A stretch of DNA of 64,000 nucleotides from Gordius sp. MW1. Its lineage: Eukaryota > Nematomorpha > Gordioida > Gordea > Gordiidae. The stretch lies in assembly GCA_964036665.1 (NCBI GenBank), contig OZ038532.1, forward strand, positions 10,744,537-10,808,536, written 5' to 3'. Of the stretch, positions 1 to 12,200 are shown one piece after another. Under the pieces are notes generated by a model. It was not told the DNA's origin. It did not search any database and worked only from the letters and a program-made list of their open reading frames with translations. A program made the translations under genes and the position numbers. Position 1 is the stretch's first letter. Each line of letters starts with the position of its first letter.

Positions 1-3000
1 CCCTTATCTAAAATTAAATAAAGTAGCCGGCAGGGGTACGGTGACGTATATTCACAGTCCAAACGGAGGACTATATTAAAGGACAGAGTCGGGCTCTCCA
101 TAAAACCGGCTTGGGCATGCTTCTAGCCATTTATCTTTATTCCAATAGTAGATTCCTGTTCCGCCACTTTTGGCAAGAAAGCATTAGCGTTTTTTAAATC
201 GAGAGGAAACAGATCTTTTAAAGCTAAATACTCACCCAGCCCTATTTAACGTCAAAAAATCGGCATTTTAATAGCTAAGTATAATTACAAATCTTTATCT
301 GACACATGGCCCGTGTTAGCTATTGACGAATCGGATGAATAGTTTTATATTTATATTATTTTATTTATGCTCGTTTATTGTATATTTCATGTATCGTTTT
401 ATAAAAGCATTTTATTAAAAAAACCAAAGATTGCAGTTTGGCGTCGCATATCGAAAGAAGGTAAGCAACTGATCTCGACCAAACTTGCATCCATATCCTT
501 TTCGGCATAGAATAGTGGTATATAAGCCCTTAAGTTGACATTCTTATTTCATAGGGTCACGCTGCATTTTGATATATAAAGTACATAGAGTGGGATTATT
601 TAAAACATATTATTTAGTTGATTAGTTGGTCAGGCAGACTTATTAGGCCCGACCCAAGCCCAAAGCCCGGTTATTTTATTTAATTTTGTCCGAGCCCGAC
701 CTAACGATCTCTCGATCCCGCTCGGGCTTCGGGCGGCCGTGCGGGGCTTTAAGAACATCACACATTTTTGGATTTTTTTATCAGTAATTTTGAAAATGTA
801 ACACTCGTTGAAACACCAACAGTGTTCACATTGGGCTTAGCCAAGATTTGAATAGGGCAAAAAGTTTTAAAAATTGACAAAAGAGGGTGATCTTAAAATA
901 TTTTGGCGATTTAAACTTCGGATCGTAGATCCATACTCAAGACTCCTGTTACAGAGATCCGGTCATTGATGTAAGTTTAAGATTATTAATTTAATTCATC
1001 GGAGCTGTTGTAAGTTGCTTATTTATGTGGCAGTAGCTTAATTGTGACAGCATTAAAAAATAAATTTAGTTTACTTGGGGATCCTTGTGTTCAAAATGTT
1101 CCCAGGTCAAGAGCAACTGAAAATGTTTACCCTGAATTTTTATTGAAATTTTTATTTTTCACATAAATTATTTAGGTCAAGGAACATATTTTTGTTGATT
1201 CAGTTGCAATTGACCAAAGAGCAAATAACAAATAAATGTCTACGAAAAAGCATTTGTCGATTGAAATGTGTGCATCTAATTCTAACCCAAACCCTAACCT
1301 AAAACCCCGACCTAAAACACTAACCCTAACGTTTTCGTCTCTGTAAACCCTTCTCAAGGAGCATTTTCGTTAAATATTCATAGACATTCATAGACATTCA
1401 TAGATATTTGGTCAGTTAAACTTTGGTCGAATGCACCGCTACGTTTTTGTTTCTCACGGTTAATTCTTTAACTTTCTACTTTCCTTGCTAGTTACGCGAA
1501 AAAATTTTTTCAACATTTTTGCATTTAATATACTTAAACAAAAATTAATTTATAATTTTTCTAGACCACATAAATAAGTTAACAACTATAAAAAGTTCAA
1601 AGGCAACTTTGAACTAATTTTGATGGTAAATTTGCACTTAAATTAACGGCTAAAAGTATCTTATCATATTAACTTTTAATATATTATACTTAATTGATAA
1701 ATCGAAGGTTCAAGAGAATGAGATGAATTATCATTTTTGTCAAAATATGTTTCGCTCATGGGATTCTTTGCAATTTCAAAATTTTTCCATGACAATCCTT
1801 AACTATAATTATACATATAACTGTAATGCGGCAAGGGGGAATGCTTGATTGATTTCCCATCTTTGACACATTACACATGATATTTGATGGCAAATGCGCG
1901 TCAACTTCCATCGGCTCAAATCCCCTGCTAAATTTATTTAAAATGTAAAAACATTTGAACCATTTTTACAAAATTTTTGTGAAATATAGAAAAAGAGGGA
2001 GAGTGAAAGTTCTGGTGTTAGAACGATGAGGTAACAATGATCCGCGACTTCGTTGCATGCAATACTTAATGGAGGAGCTTAGAATAAGGAAATATTCCAT
2101 GATCCCCCCCTCCATAAAATCAAGCAGCTGTTGCCTGCTTGTATTGTAACCACGGGTCTTGCTTGATTTGATATTTTTCTCATACCTTCCTTTCCTGCCA
2201 CACCAATGTATATATTAATTTTAACTTCGCATTAAGACATTAATCATTTAATGCGCCCCCCTTTCTATCAATATAAGTTTGTTTATCATCATGGGCCGTT
2301 CAATACCACAATTTCTCGGGGTTCTTCTCCCACAGTTTTTACCTCTTTTCAGCAAAGCTCACCCATCCCTTCCCCGTTTTTTTATTCGGGGAAAGGATTT
2401 AAAAGTAGCAACGCGGAGAGGAAGAGGATAAATATTAAGTAGTATATCATACGAAATTGATACAATCAATGACATTCAGACATTCACAAACTATTTTTGA
2501 TTAAATTAGGTATTTATTGTGAGTCGATATAATAGACCTCTGGAAAGTTTATATACTCGAAAATTTAGGTTTAGTATATTAAATTTATCTTAATCCTAAA
2601 AGCAACCAGTTCTCATTTTGCTTAATTATCGACAATTTTATTTTTAAAATAAATTGAGAATTTAATTTTAAAATTTAAATTGAGTCGAGGTAAAAGTTTT
2701 TTTCATTTGAATTAAAATTTATTATATGTTAATAATAAGAATTATCGGTCATTAGAAATATTTTACATTATATTCCTTGGGCGTAGCCAGCATTGGAATT
2801 AGAGAGGAGCAATAATCATTTAGGGAGGGGCAAAATGAACATTTTTTGAAATTTTAGACATAATTTTATGAATTTTAAGAAATTTTGGATTTAGAGGGGG
2901 CAGTCGTCCCTCTCCGCCCCCCTGGCATGTTATAATCCCTTATAATGCTAGATTCCTGTTGGTAAACAATAAACAACAATAATATATGAGTTTGGAGAAA

Positions 3001-3383
3001 TATCATTGCTTCCTTCTCACATTCTAGCTTACGAGAGGATCACAGAAAAAGATTCTTCGCGAACCCTCCCCCATTTTTTCTATACATAATCCTGTTTTTT
3101 ACCATAACACGCGTATCGATTCAACTTCCTTGCCTTCCATCTCGTATTGATAATTCTTAGGGTGCCCTATTGAATAGTTTAAAGTGTGAGTTTTTTATAG
3201 TTTCAAATAAAATTTTATTATTAATAATATAAATATCGGATTTTGAATGTTGTAAAAATATGTTTAGCATCTCGCACAAACCTGCATTTAGCTGAAGGCA
3301 TTTCCAAGCTACTTATTCTCAAATGCACAGGAAATAGACGGAGGGCTGTCTCTTAGCTAACATTTGCAATTCTTATCACCAAA
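1..3383. other. AT-rich intergenic DNA, no gene recognised
   Basis: I see no convincing coding exon on either strand. The stretch holds AT-rich sequence, a GCCCG-rich dispersed repeat fragment near 640-750, a short run of CCCTAA-like words near 1280-1335, and one copy of a GGGCGTAGCC repeat listed separately. Collagen IV genes often have a head-to-head partner, but I found no minus-strand collagen exon here. Confidence 0.5.
2779..2936 (+). repeat. GGGCGTAGCC-type short dispersed repeat
   Basis: It starts GGGCGTAGCCAGCATTGG and ends at a C-rich CCCCCTGGC, so its right end is clipped relative to the copy at 60430-60578. Between the ends lies an A/T-rich core flanked by G-rich and C-rich blocks. 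It is probably a MITE-like non-coding element. Confidence 0.6.
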
Positions 3384-3644
3384 TTGGTTAATATACCTCA
3401 AATGCAATTATTTTCCCGAAAAAGAAAAATTAAAGATTCCGGTGGGTATTTAATCGACGAAAGATCTAAGAAGTGTGGATCAATATATTCGTCATTTAAA
3501 GATAAAATTTCGTCCCGTACTCAAAATCCACACCAAAATATATTCTCCTCCACAACGTCTGCTTGGGTTGAGCGGGGCATATCAACCACTTTATTTTTAA
3601 TTCTTTTATCACTAGTCTTATTACCATCTTACACGGACACCAAG
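3384..3644 (+). CDS. Candidate first coding exon (signal peptide) of the collagen IV gene
   Basis: An open frame starts at ATG 3384 and reaches a hydrophobic stretch (TTLFLILLSLVLLPSYTDTK) that looks like a secretory signal and cleavage region. It is followed at 3645 by GTTGAA, a possible though weak donor in phase 0. The first sure collagen exon at 6282 opens in phase 0 with the 7S cysteines, and only the signal peptide is missing from the traced gene, so position, frame and content fit. Against it, about 65 residues precede the hydrophobic core, unusually long for a signal peptide, the donor is not a strong consensus, and the intron would be 2.6 kb. The true first exon could lie elsewhere. 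Confidence 0.35.
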
Positions 3645-6281
3645 GTTGAAACATTTATCTTTACTCTCAGCAATTTTGTTTTTTGAAAGAATTATATTTT
3701 TTTACTCAACTTTTTTTTACTATTTGAACAGTCGTTTTGCAATATTTAAGCTGTGCTAAATGAAATTTTGAACTTGACAGAACGTCCCTTTAAAGAGTCG
3801 AATATATCAGATAAGAAATTAACCATTTTTATAAGAAATAGAGCAGAAATTTTTTTTTAATTTTATTGAAAGCTCATTTTTAAATTTGTTATTTATATGA
3901 TAGAACACCTTAAAACTTTTCTCCGCAAAATCAAATAATCCTGTAGGCATTTATTTTTCGTGATAAGAACGTACTATCATTGGCGTAGCCAGGGAGACGC
4001 AGAAAGGGGCAGCTGCCCTTTTCTTAATCCAAATTTTTTAAAAAAATGTAACGTAATTCCGGTGAAAATTTTAAGAAATTATCATTTTGCCCTATTTTAA
4101 GTCATTATCATACCAATTCAAATCCTTGCTACGCCCGTACATACTATTATTATCTTTGATTAAAAAAATATTTTTTACATAAACATTTTTAATTTCGAAT
4201 AGGAATTTGAATATTAACAATTTAGAAGCATATAGATTTATGTACATTGGGAAAATATAGAAATTTTAATAATCATAAACATTTTAAGGGCTATTTTTAT
4301 ATTTAACAAATTTGACTCAAATGACTTTTTGGAGAAGTCTAACGACTTTGAAAAATACATTTAAAATTCCCTTTTCTCTTAGTTATTTCTTACAAAAATA
4401 TAAAAATCTATATTAAAACACATTTTATCATCTTGAAACTATTATTTTTTAGAGAATGTTAAAAATTATAAGCATACTGCAAGTTTAGTTTCATTTAAAT
4501 ACATTGAATTTTTATCAGCAATGCCTCACTTGTGCTCCTAAATTAGTTTTAATCTTAAGTAATAAAATGCACGTTTTGCCTCCCCAGATGGCTATTTTCC
4601 GATGAACACCACTAGAGGCGCACATTATACACTAACTTCTGCTTAAATTTGTTTCAAAATAATAAATTAAATTTTCACCCAATCACTTAAACTCGCTTTA
4701 ACTCCCACAAACTTTTGGCCGGACGAAGTCGCTCATTAAAAAATTTGTTTTTAATTACTCAGTCCCCCATTTTAATACTCCTTTCCAGGGACGTTTTTTT
4801 GGAAGCTCTGTGTTTGTATCAAAGGAGTTGGGGGGTTTTAACTCTCATAAATTTTCTTTTATCTCTTTTCGATTTCCATATGGTATAGAGAAGAACTAAA
4901 ACACAGTGGAAGGAAGAGGAGAGAAGGTAAAGCTTAGGGGAGGGGATAAGGAGGAAGTTCTAATTTTTTACAAATTTTATAGCCTGCTGTTAGTTATTTT
5001 CGAAGATTATACTAACACTAGAAAAAAGTCTAACCCCTCCCCGCACACTCTTCCCATCACACACTTACAGAATTCAATGAAAGATCCTTGCAGCTAGAAA
5101 GCCTGATTACGATCAGAAACAAACGCTATAAAATTACTAGCCTAAGACGAGTTTTTGGAATTATTTTAAAATCTCTTTAGGAATTTCTGTAATGCTTAAT
5201 AACTGCTTAATATTCTTATCTTTCACAACGTGTAGATTTTCTTGTTCCTCCCCTTTCATACTCTTAATTAATCTTTAACTCAAAAGAACCCTAAGAAATG
5301 CAAGCAAATTTGTAAAATAAGAATCGGATGGTTTAAGCACATCTTTTCCTGAGTTGTTTTTAGAATTTCAGCACCATACTCCACATTTCACGAGAAGCAC
5401 ATGAGAGTTTTAACCAATCCCTTTATTCTTCCCCTAGTAATTGTTAAAATTAACATTTCCCAAACTAAACTACAAAACACATAATATGCTGAAATAGAAA
5501 ACTGATTATTTAATTACACAATTCTAATTATATTTTGTTTAAGCTTTAAACTTTTATAAAGTGCTTTCTGGAATTTAAGCTTTTTTTTCACGGTTTATTC
5601 AAGAGTCATTTTTTTAAAGTGCCTATGGCTTTCTGAGGCCTAGAAAAACTTCGTCCAAAATTTGTGATTTTCAACTCAAATAATATATTTATTTATCTGT
5701 ATTCTTTTAGACAAATCAATATATTAATCAAGGTAATTGATCGAATAAAGTATTTAATTGATAATTGCCCATGGGAAACAGAGTGACATAACAATATTAT
5801 AGTGACGATTTAATTATTCAAAAAAAAGTTTTAAATATTAATTTTCTAAACCATATCATAGCAAAATATAAAAGATGGTTCTACCATAAATAACTGACGA
5901 AATCACTACAAAAATTAGCAAAACCAAATTTTGTTTTTATAAAACTTTAAACAAATCTTAGAAAATATTAAAAACAAAAAATAAATAACTTCTACACTGT
6001 AAACTATAATACTATATCTTTTTGACCTATTAAATATTAAATTTTGTGATAAAAAATGTATTTGACGTTAAATATGTTAATTATATATTTAGAAAATATG
6101 GTTAACATAATAAATCCTTAGAAAAGAAAACTTAATTATCTTTTTATTTTTTTTAATCTTTAGAGTTTTTTTTATATTTGTTACAGCTGAACTGAAATAG
6201 AGTTTGGTTATTTTTTAAGTTTATAACCAAATTGCTAAAGATTAAAACTATTCTTAATTTTTAATATTTTTTTATTGGTAG
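3645..6281 (+). other. Putative first intron or 5' flank of collagen IV
   Basis: AT-rich with no recognised exon. It includes a GGCGTAGCC-type repeat at 3981-4136 and a purine-rich patch near 4895-4950. If the exon at 3384 is real this is intron 1; otherwise it is upstream sequence. Confidence 0.4.
3981..4136 (+). repeat. GGCGTAGCC-type repeat with inverted ends
   Basis: It begins TGGCGTAGCCAGGGAG and ends CCTTGCTACGCCC, so the ends are inverted repeats of about 10 bp. Length and internal layout resemble the copies at 2779 and 60430. Non-coding, MITE-like. Confidence 0.55.
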
Positions 6282-9200
6282 GCTTGCGAGGGCTGCAATG
6301 GTCCAGATTGGTGCAAATGTGAAGGCATAAAAGGCCAAAAAGTAACTTTTTGAACTCAAAGCTTAAGCAATAGAAAATCATAACGTATTCTCATATTTCC
6401 TCTTTCTTGCATATAGGGTGAAGGAGGCTTAATGGGTTTACAAGGATCATCTGGTCTTCCAGGATTTCCTGGACCAGAAGGGCCACCCGGACCCGATGGA
6501 CCCAAAGGAGATACCGGTGAATATGGAGCCCTCGGACCTAAAGGTTTACGGGTAAGTTTCAAAATATATAAACTTTTTAAAGTGATATATATATAGATGC
6601 CCCCAGAATATATCTTTAAAATTTAAGTTGTTAGCGAGCGTAGCTAGGGGGAGCAGGGAGGTACACCTGCTCCTATCTAAAGTCGAAAATTTTTGTTAAT
6701 TAAATAAAGTATGTGAAGATAAAATAACATTTTTTGCTTCTTCCGAATGTATTACCAAAAATTTTTGCCCACGCAAATCTTGGTTGCGCCTCTGAATATT
6801 TAAAAATATTCAGATTTATCGATGTCCCATCATAAGTTTTGAATTTCCTCGTGACTTTTTAATATTTTTATAGTTGATATTGATATTTTTACATCAATAT
6901 CTCTCGAACTCTTACATGCTGATATGCCTATACAATTAAATTCACTTTCTAGGGTGTAGCTGGGATGCCAGGATTTACTGGAGTACCCGGAATACCCGTA
7001 AGTTGATATTTATACCATTCAAGATTCAAATTTAAAACGATCCATCTTATTTTAGGGTTTACCAGGTCTCGAGGGACCTAGAGGCCCACCTGGAATGGAT
7101 GGCTGTAATGGAACTGATGTAAGCTTATAATAGTATCAAATTTGTAGCTATTTTATAAAATATGTATTAATGAAAAATAAAAATAGTTGGAGAATCAATT
7201 TGTTTGAAATTGATTTAATATTTTATATTTTTAGGGAAAACCTGGTTATTCTGGTCCGGCTGGTTTGCCTGGTTCTAACGGTTTGCCGGGTCGAGACGGA
7301 GCCCCTGGGTTGCCTGTAAGTTTGACAAATTCAAATATTTTAAATAATAAATATGTTATATTTGTAAATTTTAATGCGCAATTAATATATAATTTAGTTT
7401 ATTCCTTTATTGATAATATGAAGAAAGTCCGAATTTTATATATATTTTAAAGTTCTTAATATTAATAATTTTATTAAACGATATAAATGTAGGGAGATCC
7501 CGGCGAAGGTGGAGCTAATTCGGTTGGTATCAAGGGTCAAGCTGGTATTCCAGGAAGAGATGGGCAACCGGTATATCATAAATTTATGAAATTAGGTTAC
7601 AAAAATCTCAATAAAAGGCTAATTACATTTTAATTCTAATAAGACTAATTAAAATCAAGATTTCCCTTAAAAACACTTTTTTTTTCTTTCTTAGGGTGAT
7701 GCACCCCACTACAAGTGTAATTTTTATTAAATAACATTTTATTGGATATTTTATCGATTTGTTATAAATATTTTAAAATGGTTACTAAATGTAGGTACCT
7801 AAACTAATAACCCAACAAAAAATATTATTGAAGATCTAAAATTCCGTGCATTCAGACCTTAGCTTTTCTGGAGGCCTGAGTCATGTTGACCCAGTAAAAC
7901 AAAGCGCATTTTTTTTTCTAATTTTCTATATATATTTAAAATGTTAGAGATGCGCTATCGTCATATGATTTTGGAATAAAGTGTTTGAAATTCTTTTTTA
8001 AAATTCTCACAGTGCAGACATTTAATTTTACTATCCCCATAATTAAAACTTGTGCTTATTTTCAACATTTCCTAATTGTTTTTTTATCACCTATATATTC
8101 ACATGATATGAATAAGCGGTTTAATCTTAAAAATGATCATGATTTTATTTGTTAATTTATACATATTTTATACGAGATGTACATTTTTGCAATATTTTTT
8201 TGACCTATTTGATAGGAAAATTAGTAACTTTAGAGGCTTTTTATTGTGAGAGTTTTGTGAATTTTTATGATAAATATTGACCTTAATATTTATATTTTTT
8301 AAAAACATTAAAAAAATTAAGAATAAGGGCAGTATTAAATGACCAAATATGTTTTATTTAGTCATTAATTAAATATAAAATTTTAACCAATTTTTAAATA
8401 AATTCAAGTATTATTAGATATAGGATTTAATAATTTTACAAAATCTACGATGTATTTCAATAAACACCATTATTATTTATTTGATTATATTTGCGGCCTC
8501 AAATTTATTTGCTTTGTACAAATGTCAAATTATTTATTATTAAAAAATTATTATTAACTAAATTAATTTTATTAAATTTTTGAGTGGTTAAAAAAACAAT
8601 TAATTGTATACACAAAAAAATCTGCAATTCCGCCTGATAACCTATAAATGGCTATCAAGTGTAAACTTTTGGTCAAAATAGAGATTGTTTGGGCTCAAAT
8701 TAAGCGCAAAATTTTCTCTAATATAACTACGAAATTTCAAGTTTTAACTTCTTATTATTTCGAAATTACAGGGAGCTAAACTTCTGTGTCATATTGACTC
8801 CTAAAATCAACAGAAATGGAAAAAATGTAGGATCAACTAGGGGTTAAGCAGATACAATTTATTCACGATCTCAGGGCCGACTGTAAGAAGGGATAAATCT
8901 AGATAAGCTTAGGGATGGATAATGTGTTTTTCATGAAATACAAATAGAAAAAAATGTTGTGCCTTGCTCGGCTAAGCAGAAGCATGCACACTGGAACTAC
9001 AATATATATGTTAAATTGAGGGACGATTGGGATTTTGGAATTGATTGAACAGATGTGACCTATATAGAAAGGATGCTTGCAGCGGTAGAAAGATTGAAGG
9101 CGAAATTTAGGCAATTGTTTCATTGTGAGCTGAGCATTGCATCTATTTTGCATCCTTACAATCTAATATCAAAATTATTGATCGTATAGAATATTTTTCC

Positions 9201-12200
9201 CACCCCGTTAAAAGCAAAGTTAGTTTTGGACCGAAATTAGGCCATCTCAACTAAATTCTAGAAACTATTAAGCAAGAGCAAGGAATTAATTATTTATAAT
9301 TATTGAGGTGATTCGAGATTTAAGGTAATCTTTGAATCGGTACGCTCTTCGGCTAGGCCATTATTAAGTTACTATTGAAACAACTTTTTAAAGTAGTAAA
9401 CACTATCTTCACAAAAGCGAGAGGATATATGGCTTTTTTAAAATAATTTCTGTTTTTTGCAACTGGAAGGAAAATTTTTTAAAATCAATTTAACTCGACT
9501 ACAATTTTTCGTCTTTAATCTACCTAAAATTGAATTATTCTAGCATCCTTTATAAAAATTTAATAAGCTGCCTATCTCTCAAATAACATACAGCGTGCTC
9601 TGTTTTTTGCTCCTTTAACCTATGATATATTGAAGGTTTACATGTATATATTGCGTCTTTCATACTTGGAAATAATTTTTGCTCCCTCCAAAAAATAAGA
9701 AACTGATTCAAAAATTATGATATTTATAATATATTATAATTATTTTATCTAAAAAATTACAATAGGTAAAGTTTAAACTACCTTATCAAAGTTTTCACTT
9801 TAGTATTTCATTCATATCATTCATATTATATATTTCGTTTAAAAATTAAATAATTTTATTAGCATGATTAAAGCTATCAATGCTGATTTTTGAACTAGAC
9901 ACATTTTAGTGTAAAATATATGTTAGACTTTATCTATTCGTAACAAATATATGATATCAAGAATATCTAATGAAATTAGTTTTACAAGGTAGTTTCCTGT
10001 CAATCCTGACAAGTAAAATTATTAAAATTTACAAAAAAAATTAGTATAAAATTGTTAACAAAGGCACTTTTATGGGCCCCTTCAAAAATTGATCTACCGT
10101 CATATTATCACAAGTTTTAAACAATGACGCATTTTCGCACACGTTGACTAAATACAAAAAAACAACAACACTATTTAAAATGTATTTTAACAGGGACAAC
10201 CGGGAGCACCTGGCTATTTAGGAGAGAAAGGAGACAAAGGCGAATCTGGACCATATGTAAGCTTTTCCCGCAATAAACTACAGTTTTTCATAACATTTTC
10301 TGTGATTAATAACGTACAGGGATACCCCGGTCCAATGGGAACCAAAGGTGAAAAGGGTAATATGGGGCCCGGTTTTCAAGGACCAAAAGGGCAAAAGGGA
10401 GAACCTGGACCTTCCGGTTTACCCGGACGTCCTGGAACTTTAAGCATAGACAAACCTCCGATAGGACAAATAATACAGGGACCAAAAGGTGACTTAGGAT
10501 TGAAGGTATACTATAAAAACTGCCAAACGCTAAATTTGCTAAAACATTTATCTTTATACGTTACTTCCTTCCAACCAAGATAAAAACAAAATTAAAGCAA
10601 ATTAAATATTTTACAGGGTGAAAAAGGAGAAGCTGGACAAAGAGGGTACAATGGTTCTCCGGGAAAAGATGTAGGTTCAATATATTTATCTAGGCATTAA
10701 CTTTTAATAAAATTGAATTGTATAAATAATAATGTCATAAATTATTTGGTAGGGTTTACCGGGCATACCCGGACTACCTGGTGAAAAGGGATTACCTGGT
10801 CCTGCAGGCAAAAGAGTAACGAAACGATTTTTTAATATTCATTGAAATTTTGCAATTCCTATTTTTTTATAATTATGCGTTTATTATTAATAGGGTAAAA
10901 GGGGCAAAGATGGACCGATTGGACCGCCTGGGGAAAAGGGCGCTAAGGGTGATTCAGGTTACCCAGGTGCATCAGGACAACCTGGCAGAGTGGTAAATAT
11001 TTTATTTCATTTAAATATTCTACATTCATTATACACAAAAATAAATTAACCTTTCCAATTTTGCAGGGAGCTAAAGGTGAGCGTGGTTACGAAGGTCGTC
11101 CCGGCCCTCAAGGATTAGCCGTAATATTTGTTTTAAATTAAGAATATTTGCTCCGAATTTGTGAAATGTCTCTAGATACAAAGCTGATATATTTGATTAG
11201 GGTCCACCCGGTGTTCCAGGAGAAGGAGAATTTGTACCAGGTCCTACAGGACCACAAGGGCCCGAAGGTCGACCAGGACCATCAGGCCTCCCAGGTTTGC
11301 TAAAATAAACAAAAGTCTCATTTTCCATTTTTCTTTTGCACGCTAGGCTTGGATGGCTTGCCCGGCCTACCTGGTTTGCAAGGACTACCCGGCGCCCCTG
11401 GTCGTGATGGGTTACCAGGAGCTCCAGGCTATCCTGGGGTCTCTATTAAAGGAGATCCTGGATTCGATGGTAAAGTACAATTAAAACTACATAGTGCATT
11501 TTGAGTGTTTGTGGAGTTTTCAGTTCAAAAAAAATTTTCAACGATTTAAGATAATATATGCCTATGTATGTATTTGCTTGTTCAAGGTGCCCCCGGTTTA
11601 CCAGGACCATCCGGTTTGCCCGGAACCCCTGGGTTTCCCGGCCAAAAAGGAGACCAAGGTCCTCAGGGATATTCATTAACTGGGCCTCCTGGACCTGAAG
11701 GACGCCCTGGAAAGGATGGTTTACCCGGCTTACCTGGTTATAGAGGAGATCCCGGACTACCAGGTAAGTTTATTACATTTTTTATGTTTTACGAGCATAA
11801 TATTATTATTATTAAAAATAAAAAATAGGCGCTCCTGGTGTACCTGGTCAAGGGACGGGATTAGTAGGACCCTCTGGACCATCTGGTTTACCAGGTCCTC
11901 CTGGCAACCCTGGTATACCTGGTTTGGATGGATTCCCGGGTTTAGTTGGTCTCAAAGGTGACAAAGGACTGGAATGTAGGCAATGTTTAGATGGCTTGCC
12001 GGGATTACCCGGAGATCGTGGAGACATGGGAATACCCGGTAATTATAAACTATCAATAAATTTTTTAAATAAAAATAGGATTCATTTTCTTTTCTATATA
12101 AATCTAAAATATGTGTAGGAATACCTGGGGAACCCGGTCCTCAAGGATACAGAGGAGCACCAGGATTTAAAGGAGATAAAGGCGATCCAGGACCCGCAGG

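Noticed and set aside
1280..1335. CCCTAA-like words, possible telomeric repeat
   Set aside because: Only a few imperfect copies with no regular period. A similar single GGGTTAGGGTTAG at about 28136 is equally short.
8899..9153. Minus-strand frame in the collagen intron
   Set aside because: No start context, splice or family resemblance. It is short and in AT-rich intron DNA.
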